The position numbers were made by a program, and so were the translations under genes. DNA of 64,000 bases from Anaerosolibacter carboniphilus (lineage in GTDB: Bacteria > Bacillota > Clostridia > Peptostreptococcales > Thermotaleaceae), in NCBI RefSeq assembly GCF_014205875.1, contig NZ_JACHEN010000021.1, positions 33,090 to 97,089 on the forward strand, given 5' to 3'. Each line of letters begins with the position of its first letter. Position 1 is the first letter of the stretch. The notes under the pieces are model-generated. The model was not told the origin of the DNA and made no database searches. It saw only the letters and a list, made by a program, of their open reading frames with translations. Below, piece after piece: positions 1 to 8,565 of this stretch.

Positions 1-1453
1 CAGGCTTTGCCGATCCAGCCACTCTTCCGCCTTCCATCACGATGATACGATCTGATAAATCCATGATTTCATCCAAATCCTCGGAGATGAACAATATCGC
101 ACAACCCCTGTTCCTTTGCTCTAGCAGCAAATGGTATACCGCCTCGGTGGTAGCTACATCCAAACCTCTTACAGGATAGGCTGCGATCAACACTTTAGGT
201 TCCTCTAAAATTTCTCTTCCTAAAAGAACTTTTTGGAGATTTCCTCCCGATAGTACACGAATCGCCCCATTGGGTTTAGAAGCCTTTATGTCAAATCGTT
301 GAATCACCGCTGTAGCGTGTTCTTCCATTCTCTTTCTATCGATAAAAATTCCTTTGCGGAATTTCGACTTTCTATAATCCTTTAAAATTAAATTTTCAGC
401 GATATTCATGTTTCCGATCAGTCCCATTCCCAGGCGATCTTCTGGTACATAGCTCAAGCCTAGATCAATGATATCGACTGCTGCTTTTCCCTGAATCTCT
501 ATTTCTTGAATCCGTATGGTTCCTTCATCGATGGCTCTCAGCCCTGCAATGGCCTCAGCCAGTTCTTTTTGACCGTTCCCTGATATCCCTGCGATCCCAA
601 GAATTTCTCCCTTTTTCACCTGGAAGCTGGCTCCCTTTACCGCTATCATTCCCTTATCATTTTTCACTGTAATACCTTCAATTTCCAATACTGTTTCGTT
701 ATCCCTTCGGGGTTCCTTCTTTCTGGTTTTTCCTATGTGCTCACCCACCATCATTTCTGTCAACTGCTGCTCATTCACATCACTTTTTTGTACAGTCCCA
801 ATTTTTTTCCCCTTTCGGAGCACCGTAATTCTATCAGCAATTTCCATTACTTCCTGCATCTTATGGGTAATGATCACAACCCCGCACCCCTGCGCTGTCA
901 TCCTTTTTATGATCTGAAAGAGTTCCTTTGTTTCTTGAGGTGTTAATACAGCCGTAGGCTCATCCAGAATCAAAATATCCGCTCCCCGGTACAACGCTTT
1001 CAAAATTTCCACCCGCTGTTTTTCTCCCACAGACATATGGGCCACCGTATCTTTAGGATCGATGGTTAACCCGTAGCCTTGGGAAAATTGAAGGATCTTC
1101 TCATTTACTTTCTTTCGACTTAAAAACATCCCTTGGTTTATACCTAGTATAATATTCTCCGCTGCCGTTAGGTTTTCTACCAGCTTGAAGTGTTGATGGA
1201 TCATGCCCACCTTATGGTTGATGGCATCCTTGGGAGATGAAAGCTCTGCTCTTTTCCCATGTAGGATGATTTCTCCTTCATCTTGGCGATATAGGCCTGC
1301 CAAGATGTTCATCAACGTGGATTTCCCTGCCCCATTTTCCCCCAATAACGCATGGACTTCCCCTGGCACCAGCTCAAAATCTATATGTTCATTTACAGCA
1401 ATTCCTCCAAATCTCTTAACGATATTTTTCATCGAAACCAATAGCTCAGCCAT
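1..1453 (-). CDS. Nucleoside-type ABC transporter ATP-binding protein (BMP-linked), 3' end outside window
   Basis: This protein should power uptake of purine nucleosides together with the BMP lipoprotein encoded just upstream. About 484 codons are visible and the gene continues past the left edge. Two ABC domains sit in tandem, as in sugar/nucleoside importers of the YufO/NupA/RbsA type. The N-terminal Walker A GENGAGKST is at residues 38-46, with signature MSVGEKQR and Walker B LILDEPTAVL. The C-terminal half has a degenerate P-loop (GISGNGQKE) and signature VLSGGNLQK. The ATG at 1453 is preceded by GGAGGTGAAG. The preceding genes are the BMP lipoprotein and xpt under a guanine riboswitch, so a purine substrate is the best inference. 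Permease genes would be expected beyond the left edge. Confidence 0.9.
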   Translation of the reverse strand, partial: MAELLVSMKNIVKRFGGIAVNEHIDFELVPGEVHALLGENGAGKSTLMNILAGLYRQDEGEIILHGKRAELSSPKDAINHKVGMIHQHFKLVENLTAAENIILGINQGMFLSRKKVNEKILQFSQGYGLTIDPKDTVAHMSVGEKQRVEILKALYRGADILILDEPTAVLTPQETKELFQIIKRMTAQGCGVVIITHKMQEVMEIADRITVLRKGKKIGTVQKSDVNEQQLTEMMVGEHIGKTRKKEPRRDNETVLEIEGITVKNDKGMIAVKGASFQVKKGEILGIAGISGNGQKELAEAIAGLRAIDEGTIRIQEIEIQGKAAVDIIDLGLSYVPEDRLGMGLIGNMNIAENLILKDYRKSKFRKGIFIDRKRMEEHATAVIQRFDIKASKPNGAIRVLSGGNLQKVLLGREILEEPKVLIAAYPVRGLDVATTEAVYHLLLEQRNRGCAILFISEDLDEIMDLSDRIIVMEGGRVAGSAKP

Positions 1454-1475
1454 CTTCTTCACCTCCAGTTGAAAT

Positions 1476-1502
1476 TGGCACACAAGTTGTGCCTGTGTGC
1501 CA
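1476..1502 (-). other. Intercistronic hairpin
   Basis: A perfect 9-bp inverted repeat (TGGCACACA/TGTGTGCCA, 9-nt loop) lies between the BMP lipoprotein and the ATPase gene. There is no U-tract, so it is more likely an mRNA stability or partial attenuation element that favours the abundant binding protein than a full terminator. Confidence 0.5.
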
Positions 1503-1523
1503 TTTATGGATATACATCAATCT

Positions 1524-2636
1524 TTACTTAGGAATCGTTCCCTCTACACCTTCTACGAACCAATCGAAAGAAAGCATCTCTTCATCTGTCATTCTTTGTC
1601 CAGCATTTACCCGTACTGCCCCTGTCTGGTCTTTGATTTCACCCGTAAATACATCCCATGTTCCATCCAGGATTTCTTTTTGCTTTGCTTCTACCAAGGC
1701 TTTTGCCTCTGCATCCACCAAGTCTGTCATTGGTGCCAGTTGTGTAACCCCGTCCTTCATGCTGCCCCAATATTTCTCTGATTTCCATGTTCCCTCTTGC
1801 ACTGCCTTCACTGTTTCCACATAATAAGGACCCCAATTCCATACAGGAGATGTCAGATATGCTTTTGGTGCAAACTGGCTCATGTCTGTGTTATATCCGA
1901 TAGAGAAAGCGCCTTTTTCCTCTGCCGCTTGCTGTGGCCCTGGTGTATCTTGATGTTGTGCGATTACGTCAGCGCCTGCATCTAGTAAGCTTTTTGCTGC
2001 TTCTTTTTCTTTCGCTGGGTCATACCAAGTGTTGGTCCAAACTACCTTTACCACTGCGTCAGGATTCGCTTCTTTTACACCTAGGGCAAAGGCATTGATC
2101 CCTCTGATTACCTCAGGAATTGGAAAAGCTGCTACATAGCCAATCACGTTAGATTGTGTCTTTTTACCAGCTACAAGACCTGATAAGTATCTTGGCTGAT
2201 ACATTCTTCCGAAATAAGTACCCACATTCTCTGCTGTTTTGTAACCTGAACAATGGAGAAAAGTCACATCAGGATATTTCTTTGCAACGTTCTCTACATA
2301 ATCCATATAGCCAAAACTAGTGGCGAAGATAACTTTGTTTCCCTTTTCAGCCAGCTCTGTCAACACTCTTTCTGCATCGGCACCTTCAGGCACAGACTCA
2401 ACAAATGTTGTTTCCACATCTGGCATTTGAGATACAAGATACTCTCTTCCTTTGTCATGTGAAAATGACCAACCTGCATCTCCTACAGGACCTACATAGA
2501 TAAACGCAACCTTCATCTTTTCATCTTTCTTTGCCTCTTCAGCTGGAGCCGCTGGTGCTGGCTTTGGCGTACATCCCGTAATCATCAGTACTCCAATCAG
2601 TGCAATGCAGACAATCCATAACAACCTCTTTTTCAT
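1524..2636 (-). CDS. BMP-family nucleoside-binding lipoprotein
   Basis: This is the extracytoplasmic substrate-binding lipoprotein of a nucleoside ABC importer (BmpA/Med/PnrA family, PF02608), 370 residues. The N-terminus is a lipoprotein signal with lipobox ITGC (Cys about residue 22), followed by a Pro/Ala/Glu/Lys-rich linker. The mature part begins KVAFIYVGPVGDAGWSF, typical of the family, and a G-Y-N-T-D ligand-site segment lies near residue 248. The start is supported by AAGGAGAGG. It lies between xpt and the two-domain ATPase in one guanine-riboswitch operon, which points to purine nucleosides as substrate. The ligand itself cannot be read from sequence. Confidence 0.92.
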   Translation of the reverse strand: MKKRLLWIVCIALIGVLMITGCTPKPAPAAPAEEAKKDEKMKVAFIYVGPVGDAGWSFSHDKGREYLVSQMPDVETTFVESVPEGADAERVLTELAEKGNKVIFATSFGYMDYVENVAKKYPDVTFLHCSGYKTAENVGTYFGRMYQPRYLSGLVAGKKTQSNVIGYVAAFPIPEVIRGINAFALGVKEANPDAVVKVVWTNTWYDPAKEKEAAKSLLDAGADVIAQHQDTPGPQQAAEEKGAFSIGYNTDMSQFAPKAYLTSPVWNWGPYYVETVKAVQEGTWKSEKYWGSMKDGVTQLAPMTDLVDAEAKALVEAKQKEILDGTWDVFTGEIKDQTGAVRVNAGQRMTDEEMLSFDWFVEGVEGTIPK

Positions 2637-2668
2637 TTTGCGCCCTCTCCTTTTCCTTGTTATAGTAT

Positions 2669-3238
2669 TTATTTAAAAATAATCTCTTTTTCCTCCATCC
2701 TTTCCACGATGGCTAAGGATTCTACACGGATTCCCTGTCCCCGCAGGAGTTCTCCACCACTTTGGAAACCCTTTTCGATGACCGCCCCCACACCTACCAA
2801 CTGAGCTCCGCTTTTTTTCACAATCTTTGCTAGCCCCAAGGCTGCATGTCCATAGGCAAGAAAATCATCAATGATGAGTACCCGATCTTCTTTATGGAGA
2901 AATTTCTTAGAGACTTTGATATCATAGGTAGTCCCTCGGGTAAAGGACTCCACTTGTTCCACGTATACTTCTGTATCCATGGTGGTTGCCTTTGTCTTCT
3001 TTGCAAATACCACCGGGACACCCAATACAGCCGCCGCGGTCAATGCTGGAGCAATACCAGAAGCCTCAATGGTCACCACCTTTGTAATTTTCTCATCTTG
3101 AAATCTATGGGCAAATTCTCTCCCAATCTCCATCATGAAACCCGCATCAATCTGGTGATTTAAAAAGGAATCTACCTTCAAAATGGAAGATGAGACAACT
3201 TCACCCTCTTGTCTAATTTTTTCTCTCAATGCCTCCAT
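2669..3238 (-). CDS. xpt: Xanthine phosphoribosyltransferase
   Basis: It converts xanthine (and guanine) plus PRPP to XMP/GMP in purine salvage. The 189-residue protein matches the usual Xpt length. The PRPP-binding loop VLIIDDFLAYG is at about 120-130 and an Xpt-typical TIEASGIAPA segment near 58. Two in-frame ATGs exist: GGAGG directly abuts the upstream one (3244) but lies 6 nt from the one at 3238, so 3238 is chosen. It is the first gene after a guanine riboswitch and terminator and is followed by the BMP lipoprotein. Confidence 0.95.
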   Translation of the reverse strand: MEALREKIRQEGEVVSSSILKVDSFLNHQIDAGFMMEIGREFAHRFQDEKITKVVTIEASGIAPALTAAAVLGVPVVFAKKTKATTMDTEVYVEQVESFTRGTTYDIKVSKKFLHKEDRVLIIDDFLAYGHAALGLAKIVKKSGAQLVGVGAVIEKGFQSGGELLRGQGIRVESLAIVERMEEKEIIFK

Positions 3239-3282
3239 AGTCATCCTCCAACTATTGATATCTTTTCACTGCTCCTTAACTG

Positions 3283-3344
3283 AAAAAACAAAAAACCTAA
3301 GGTATTCCGTTTCCTCCCATGGTGAAAACGGTAAACCTTAGGTT
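3283..3344 (-). terminator. Riboswitch expression-platform terminator
   Basis: On the minus strand AACCTAAGGT pairs with ACCTTAGGTT, enclosing an inner imperfect stem, and is followed by TTTTTTGTTTTTT. It lies between the purine aptamer and xpt, the expected arrangement for transcription termination when guanine is bound. Confidence 0.9.
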
Positions 3345-3400
3345 TACATAGAAATAGCAAAACAGAACAAATATACTCTGCTATATCCGAACATTTTTCA

Positions 3401-3467
3401 CTCATAGTCCTATAATTTACGGTTCTAGGGTAGAAACTTTTGGGCCATATTCCCAATATTATATGAG
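3401..3467 (-). promoter_or_regulatory. Purine (guanine-class) riboswitch aptamer
   Basis: The minus strand shows the purine aptamer: P1 arms CTCATA/TATGAG, the J1/2 TATAAT segment, the L2 loop AATATGG, J2/3 AAGTTTCTACC, the L3 loop CCGTAAAT and J3/1 ACTATGAG. The base before the final TATGAG is C (the position 74 equivalent), which specifies guanine/hypoxanthine rather than adenine. It controls xpt and the downstream nucleoside importer. Confidence 0.95.
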
Positions 3468-3490
3468 TTTTTATTTAGTTTAATAAACAT

Positions 3491-3519
3491 ATTGTATAGT
3501 CAGACTAGTTCCTTGTCAA
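3491..3519 (-). promoter_or_regulatory. Sigma-A-type promoter of the xpt operon
   Basis: On the minus strand TTGACA (3519-3514) and TACAAT (3496-3491) are separated by 17 bp, just upstream of the guanine aptamer. Confidence 0.8.
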
Positions 3520-3572
3520 CCATATAATCTATTTTTTGTCGAAAATTTTCAAACATACTTTCTTAGACAATA

Positions 3573-3602
3573 AAAAAGGTGATGCTTTACATCACCCTTT
3601 TC
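3573..3602 (-). terminator. Intrinsic terminator
   Basis: A GGTGATG/CATCACC hairpin with a 5-nt loop and U-tract lies directly behind the stop codon of the SH3/glycosidase-like gene. Confidence 0.85.
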
Positions 3603-3603
3603 A

Positions 3604-5082
3604 TTATTTCTTGACGGCTTCCTCGGGATATTTATTTCCTGCATTCCAAAGCAAGTATTCATCTACACCATTTTCCTCTAATGCTCTGATTTGATCTACT
3701 ACCTCTTTTGCATTATATTTGATATGGCCTTTTACCCATGGTGCAGTGAAGGCCTGAATCCATGGTCTGATGGTAGCAGGGGTCTGAATATTTTTATTCC
3801 GATTTATAGAATCCTTTGTACTGTGGTAGATGGTTTCATATGGATATGCATCAGGAACAGAAAGTCCATAGGTTCCATTGGCATAATGGCTTGGATACAT
3901 CATCGGAGATACATAATCCACCACATTGCTTACAGCTTCCCAGTATTGTCCCAATGCCATATCATCAGCAACAGATCCCACCAAGCCGTAAATATCCGCA
4001 GAGATATATACTTGCAGCGGTGCTAACTGTTCCCTAGCAAATTTCAAATAGTTTTGAATCGTCTCAGGCTTTGATTCACCCTTTGTATTTCTATAATCCA
4101 ATTCCTTGTCCAGCTTTCCACCATTGGAAGCCGGAAAACGTACATAGTCAAATTGGATCTCATTGAACCCTGCTTCGGCCGCTTCCTTAGAAACTTCAAT
4201 ATTATAATTCCATAAATCTTGGTCATGAGCTGATGCCCAGATTAGACCATCACTATTTGTAAATGGCTTACCAGTTGCACGGTAAACAATGGCACGATCC
4301 GTATGCTGCTTCGTATAGGTTGGGTCTTTGAAGGATACAATTCTTGCAATGGTATAGATATTATTATCCTTCAGCTTTTTCATCAATGCCTGAATATCCT
4401 TCACAGGGGCATTGGCATTAGCCTGTGGGCTATATTTCTCCGCTGCCTTTGTCTTAAACAGCATATGTCCATTATCATCCTTCACATCAATAACAAAAGT
4501 GTTGATTTGTGTTCTCTTTGACAATTCAATCAATTCATCCAATCTGTTGTTAGACGCTGAATAAAGAGTTAAATAAATTCCCTTTACCTTTACCCTTGGA
4601 TTGTTTGGATATTCAAAGGTTTTCACTTGTGGCGCGTAATCCAGCTTCTTTAATTCTTCACTTAGAAGCTCCGTCCGATCCTTTACAGTAAAAGAAGCTG
4701 CAATCCACCCTGTAGCCTCACCTTTTACACCATCAAACCCAATCTTGTACCAATTTTCATTGCTCTCATCCGTCTTTTCTTCAATAATCTTAACAGCAGA
4801 ACCTTTCATTAAGCTGTCCACGACTCCTGCATCCTTTTTTGCTTCCTCACGAACATTTAACTTGCTGGCACTGATATACACCACATTCTCATCCTGTGCG
4901 GGTGTTTCAGGCTGTACTGCTTCTTGCCCCTCCTTTGTTCCATCTGCGCTTTGTTCCTGGGTAGTTTGCCCTTTTCCAGCTTCATCTGCCTTAGACGTCG
5001 GTGCCACTTGCCTGCTGAAAGCAACAATACCTACAATGGCTAGTGCGACCATTACCACTAATAGAACTTTTTTCTTGTCCAT
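3604..5082 (-). CDS. Membrane-anchored putative glycoside hydrolase with SH3 domain (DUF4015-type)
   Basis: A 492-residue exported protein with a hydrophobic N-terminal segment (residues 5-22) that may anchor it. It continues with a low-complexity Gln/Glu linker (about 30-65), a bacterial SH3-like domain (about 67-135, beginning VYISASKLNVREE), and a large C-terminal TIM-barrel-like domain (about 160-490). The last carries the FVIDVKDDNGHM, FNEIQFDYVRFP and SPMMYPSHY motifs of the putative glycosyl hydrolase family DUF4015 (PF13200). The DYVRFP and MMYPSHY segments probably line the active site. A cell-wall polysaccharide substrate is inferred from the SH3 domain and export. It is flanked by terminators and appears monocistronic. 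Confidence 0.85.
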   Translation of the reverse strand: MDKKKVLLVVMVALAIVGIVAFSRQVAPTSKADEAGKGQTTQEQSADGTKEGQEAVQPETPAQDENVVYISASKLNVREEAKKDAGVVDSLMKGSAVKIIEEKTDESNENWYKIGFDGVKGEATGWIAASFTVKDRTELLSEELKKLDYAPQVKTFEYPNNPRVKVKGIYLTLYSASNNRLDELIELSKRTQINTFVIDVKDDNGHMLFKTKAAEKYSPQANANAPVKDIQALMKKLKDNNIYTIARIVSFKDPTYTKQHTDRAIVYRATGKPFTNSDGLIWASAHDQDLWNYNIEVSKEAAEAGFNEIQFDYVRFPASNGGKLDKELDYRNTKGESKPETIQNYLKFAREQLAPLQVYISADIYGLVGSVADDMALGQYWEAVSNVVDYVSPMMYPSHYANGTYGLSVPDAYPYETIYHSTKDSINRNKNIQTPATIRPWIQAFTAPWVKGHIKYNAKEVVDQIRALEENGVDEYLLWNAGNKYPEEAVKK

Positions 5083-5310
5083 TAAGCCACCTCATCCTTT
5101 TCCTTTTTAAATTCATTATATCATGGGATCTACAAAGACTCACTTCATTTCTCATATGAAAATTTTACTATATTTCTCTTCCTTTCCCTCTCCCCTCTGC
5201 ACATCCCATGTCATAGAAATTGAAAACCTAATTTCCTCGATATCAAGAAAATATACACTTCCTAAGACGCATGTCATCGACAATTTGTTTCATCCATTTT
5301 CAAATTATGC

Positions 5311-5339
5311 AAAAAAATTAGCAGCTATTTTCGCTGCTA
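5311..5339 (-). terminator. Intrinsic terminator
   Basis: On the minus strand AGCAGC, a 7-nt loop and GCTGCT are followed by AATTTTTTT. The hairpin overlaps the stop codon of the small gene above it. Confidence 0.75.
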
Positions 5340-5504
5340 TCCATGGTTTTCTTCTTTTAGATCATTTCTACCGTGCTCTTCTAGAAACCGCTTCTTATTC
5401 TTCACAAGCTTCTGGTACTCAGTCTCATCGATGATCCCCTGTTTTTTTAGATTGTCTATCATCTCAATGAACTGTACGCATAAGTCAATTAAATCCTTTT
5501 TCAC
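5337..5504 (-). CDS. Small conserved-looking charged protein
   Basis: An unrecognised 55-residue, Lys/Glu-rich, probably helical cytoplasmic protein. The open frame extends upstream to 5573, but the GTG at 5504 is preceded by GGGGAA at suitable spacing and the residues before it look non-coding. An in-frame ATG at 5522 is the alternative. The central part (LIDLCVQFIEMIDNLKKQG, then DETEYQKL) looks like a short helical pair. A terminator hairpin right at the stop supports a real transcript. Function unknown. Confidence 0.5.
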   Translation of the reverse strand: MKKDLIDLCVQFIEMIDNLKKQGIIDETEYQKLVKNKKRFLEEHGRNDLKEENHG

Positions 5505-5800
5505 TTTGTTCCCCGTATACATTCCCCATAACACCCTTTTTCTTATTGTATTGCATCTGAAATAACATAACAAAGCCCATAAATCTCTTCCCTTTATTCT
5601 TTTAATATATCGTGAAAACAGTTTTTTGTCAATATATTTCCAATTATCTGATTACACTCCACCTATTATTATTCAATATATTCAATTCTATAAAATAAAA
5701 AATTTACATATTTCACGCTCATTCTGGTCGATAATCCATTTATTTATACCCTTATAAGATTTTGCTAAACATAATATCTTGCCACTAGGTCTAAATAAAG

Positions 5801-5826
5801 AAAAAAGCTGCCGTTTTACCCGGCAG
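5801..5826 (-). terminator. Intrinsic terminator of the RRNPP cassette
   Basis: GCTGCCG, a 7-nt loop, CGGCAGC and TTTTTT on the minus strand, 27 nt after the peptide gene stop. It closes the regulator-peptide operon. Confidence 0.9.
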
Positions 5827-5853
5827 CAGATATTATTTTCGTTATATTTATTT

Positions 5854-6006
5854 CTATTCCTCTAAGCCAGTCGCATCACTGCTCCATGCCTTAGATGTTG
5901 TGTTTGGCTGAATGCCCCAAGATCTAGGATTCTCAGCATTCGATACCACACTGAACCCCATGTTCACCAAAAGCATCAACACAACTGCCACCAAAACCTT
6001 TTTCAT
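5854..6006 (-). CDS. Secreted signalling pro-peptide (RRNPP/Phr-like), 50 aa
   Basis: This short gene starts 18 nt after the stop of the TPR/HTH regulator and is followed by a strong terminator. It reads MKKVLVAVVLMLLVNMGF and continues to a probable signal-peptidase site after SNA (about residue 24). This leaves a 26-residue exported part beginning ENPRSWGIQ and ending ATGLEE. The ATG has GGGGTGG upstream. In PlcR-PapR, NprR-NprX and Rap-Phr systems, a small exported peptide encoded directly behind its TPR receptor is processed and re-imported to modulate that receptor. This gene has exactly that size, order and architecture. The mature signal is probably a C-terminal fragment, but its boundaries cannot be read from sequence. 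Confidence 0.8.
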   Translation of the reverse strand: MKKVLVAVVLMLLVNMGFSVVSNAENPRSWGIQPNTTSKAWSSDATGLEE

Positions 6007-6024
6007 ACAGTCCACCCCTTTGTT

Positions 6025-7359
6025 TTATTTTAGATTTGCTAGGACTAAGTCCAGCAATTCTTTCGCCTTGTTTGTGTCTCTGTCCATATAATAGCTTGCT
6101 GCCTTCAAATAGATTCTTCTCAATTCATCATCATTCAAGACCCCAGGGTTTGCTTCACAAGCAATGCTGATTTCCCGTAACAATTGTTCGATGTATATTC
6201 CTTTGTCCTGGTTAATGTAGATAGTCAGCAGCCGCTCATAATTTTTCGCTTCCCAGCCCCTTTCCTGGGTATCCTTTGCCTTATACAAGGCTTTTAAATA
6301 GGCATTCTCTGCCAGGTCATAGTTACAGATACTGGCATAAATATCACCCAGGTCCATATACACATCACAGCAGTAGACGCTGTTGGTTTTCAATGCAACA
6401 GCGATGCCCTCATTCATGTAGTCGATAGCCTTCTCTGTCTGTCCATATTTGTGGTAAACGCGTCCAAGGTTTTCCAAGGCCAGCACCCTGCCTCCCTGGT
6501 CAGCATTTCTAATATCAATAATATCAAGTGCCTTTTCGTATTCTTTTTGTGCAGCTTCATACGCCCCCTGCTTAAAGTAACAATTTCCTTTTAGAATTAG
6601 AACGTCTGCTTTCTGTTCCACGCTTAAATCAGGAAATCTTCTTTCAAGTTCTTCTAAGCATTGCAGACTCTGTTCAACAGAACCGAGTTCTATGTGGGCC
6701 AGAGCATTGTTAAACAAAACTTTTTTCATGATGGCTCCATCTTCAATATTGCAAGTCTTCATAATTAATAAGGCATGATTATGTAGATTAATCACTTCTT
6801 TATAATTTCGTGAATCATATGCGCTCTTCCCCAACTTTGAGTAAAGTTTTACAACATTTAAATTATCATGAATCCGTATATAATTTTCTAAAGAAATCAG
6901 ATAATGGATATAACTCTCATTATAGTGATACCCTCTGGCATAATAATCCCCTGAGATCTCATAAATTTGAGCTTTCTTCTCCGTAATATCCCATATTTGC
7001 AGTATTTCCTTTGCCTTATTCAGTTCCACTTCGAACTTCTCAATATCTGCGTGGAACATCTCCTGTAAATGTTCTACATATTTACCAAGAAGATGCTCGG
7101 CCTGTTCTAATTCGCTTCGCATGAGATATTCAGCAGTAAAATCTACAGATATCTTTCGTTCCCTTGCCAATCTCGTCAGGTTTTCTACAATGACCTCTGC
7201 CGTATCCTTCGTCAGCTTCGTCTTTCCCTGCTCGATATAGCTGATTAAATTTCTGCTGATCTTACCGTCCGCTGCATCCTGCTGGGTCGCATCTAGGTAG
7301 ACTCGAAGTCTTTTCAATTTTTCACCTGGTGGTAAAATAGTATCTTCTAAAAAATACAT
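6025..7359 (-). CDS. HTH-TPR transcriptional regulator (RRNPP family)
   Basis: A 444-residue cytoplasmic regulator. Residues about 10-65 form an XRE-type helix-turn-helix (LKRLRVYLDATQQDAADG, then ISRNLISYIEQGK). The rest is a run of tetratricopeptide repeats, for example KALDIIDIRN, ALENLGRVYHKYGQTEKAI and MDLGDIYASICNYDLAENAY. This is the layout of peptide-responsive RRNPP regulators (PlcR, NprR). The frame is open further upstream to 7416, but the ATG at 7359 has GGAGGAAAG at proper spacing. The downstream 50-codon exported peptide gene is the predicted ligand. A promoter with a tandem repeat lies 70-115 bp upstream, suggesting autoregulation. Targets are unknown. Confidence 0.88.
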   Translation of the reverse strand: MYFLEDTILPPGEKLKRLRVYLDATQQDAADGKISRNLISYIEQGKTKLTKDTAEVIVENLTRLARERKISVDFTAEYLMRSELEQAEHLLGKYVEHLQEMFHADIEKFEVELNKAKEILQIWDITEKKAQIYEISGDYYARGYHYNESYIHYLISLENYIRIHDNLNVVKLYSKLGKSAYDSRNYKEVINLHNHALLIMKTCNIEDGAIMKKVLFNNALAHIELGSVEQSLQCLEELERRFPDLSVEQKADVLILKGNCYFKQGAYEAAQKEYEKALDIIDIRNADQGGRVLALENLGRVYHKYGQTEKAIDYMNEGIAVALKTNSVYCCDVYMDLGDIYASICNYDLAENAYLKALYKAKDTQERGWEAKNYERLLTIYINQDKGIYIEQLLREISIACEANPGVLNDDELRRIYLKAASYYMDRDTNKAKELLDLVLANLK

Positions 7360-7427
7360 GGGCTTTCCTCCTGATGCTTGACAAATCTGAACTTGAGCTT
7401 CTGCATCTTTCCGCAACTTTTTACAAT

Positions 7428-7476
7428 ATTCTGTATTCTTTTCTATATTCTATCAATTTTCGATTCGACTTGTCAA
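7428..7476 (-). promoter_or_regulatory. Promoter with tandem 11-bp repeat upstream of the RRNPP regulator
   Basis: On the minus strand TTGACA (7476-7471) and TAGAAT (7452-7447) are 18 bp apart. Overlapping the -10 and the expected start site are two tandem copies of an 11-bp sequence (forward TTCTRTATTCT, 7429-7439 and 7441-7451) with a 12-bp period, a plausible operator for the downstream regulator. Confidence 0.6.
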
Positions 7477-7564
7477 TCATTATTTTTATTTTTTTTACTA
7501 ATATTTTATTATCTCAATTCTTTGTATATGATAAATTAATTTTCATTTCCTGTAAAATTCTGTA

Positions 7565-8362
7565 CTATCTATAGAAATATGCAATAAACCTTGCCCCAGG
7601 GAGCAGGAATAACTGTCCCAGCAAAGTGCCCAAAAACTTCGTTCCGATGAGCATAATCACCAATGCCTTTACATCTCCAAATTCGCGGCTCCCTCGATAG
7701 GCTTCATCGGTAATGATGGCTGCCTTTGGATCAATAAATAAGGTAAGTAAAATACTTGCTACCCCATTGATCATACCCGAGGATGCCGATGCTGCCAATC
7801 GGTTTTCAGGCACATAGATGGCGGAATAGTATGCCGCCAATACACCTATGCTATAAATTCCTGTAATCAAGGCATTAAGCAGCAGCAGCCTCTTGGGTAT
7901 ATTCTTGAAACGTAAGCCCTCCACCATGCCTCGCGTAGGTTTTGTAGCACTTCTGGCAATTCGCCCCATATTTCCTCTGCTTAAGGCATGGATCACCAGC
8001 CCTGGAATAGACCCAGTCTCCTCTAGTTTTGCAACGGCTTTCCCGAACAGCTTCAAGAATGTTGGAATAAAGAGAATACCCAACAACGTTCCCAGTGTTG
8101 TAGCCAGGATTACCTTTCTCACTTCTTGGATAGGATCATAATTCATTTGAATGCTCTGATCAATCATCAGTCCAATCAAAGGCCCTTGAAGCATATTGGC
8201 AGTTCTTGATAATAGTACGATAAGATTAAACAGCGAAGTAGAAAGGGCAAAATTTCCGCTCCGCACGGAATTAAGTCGTACCGAATAGGAGAGGGTATCA
8301 ATAAAATGAATAATTACCGTCAATACAACCAATTTCCATGATAAAGACGCCATGAACGCCAT
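7565..8362 (-). CDS. amj: Lipid II flippase, Amj family
   Basis: A 265-residue multi-spanning membrane protein of the Amj family (formerly DUF2837, PF10997; YdaH of Bacillus subtilis). This family can replace MurJ in flipping lipid II across the membrane for peptidoglycan synthesis. Family hallmarks are the N-terminal HFIDTLSYSVRLNSVRSG segment and LIVLLSRTANMLQGPLIG, followed by several hydrophobic helices. The length is normal. The start at 8362 has AAGGAG at good spacing. In Bacillus, amj responds to envelope stress and acts as an alternate to MurJ. No such regulation is visible here, and whether the genome also has murJ is unknown. Confidence 0.9.
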   Translation of the reverse strand: MAFMASLSWKLVVLTVIIHFIDTLSYSVRLNSVRSGNFALSTSLFNLIVLLSRTANMLQGPLIGLMIDQSIQMNYDPIQEVRKVILATTLGTLLGILFIPTFLKLFGKAVAKLEETGSIPGLVIHALSRGNMGRIARSATKPTRGMVEGLRFKNIPKRLLLLNALITGIYSIGVLAAYYSAIYVPENRLAASASSGMINGVASILLTLFIDPKAAIITDEAYRGSREFGDVKALVIMLIGTKFLGTLLGQLFLLPGARFIAYFYR

Positions 8363-8565
8363 AAGAATCTCCTTATTCCCCCACCCCGTTAAGGGCTTTT
8401 TTTACTCTCAAAGCAATAGTAACATGTATTGATTCTGAAATAAATCCTAAGAAATACCCTTTTACCATAAATTTTATCCCAATGGAGTCCCATTTTAAAC
8501 ATGAACAAATAAGATACCTCAGCATAGTATGGAATTGAAGATAAGATATCTATGGGGGTTTTGTT

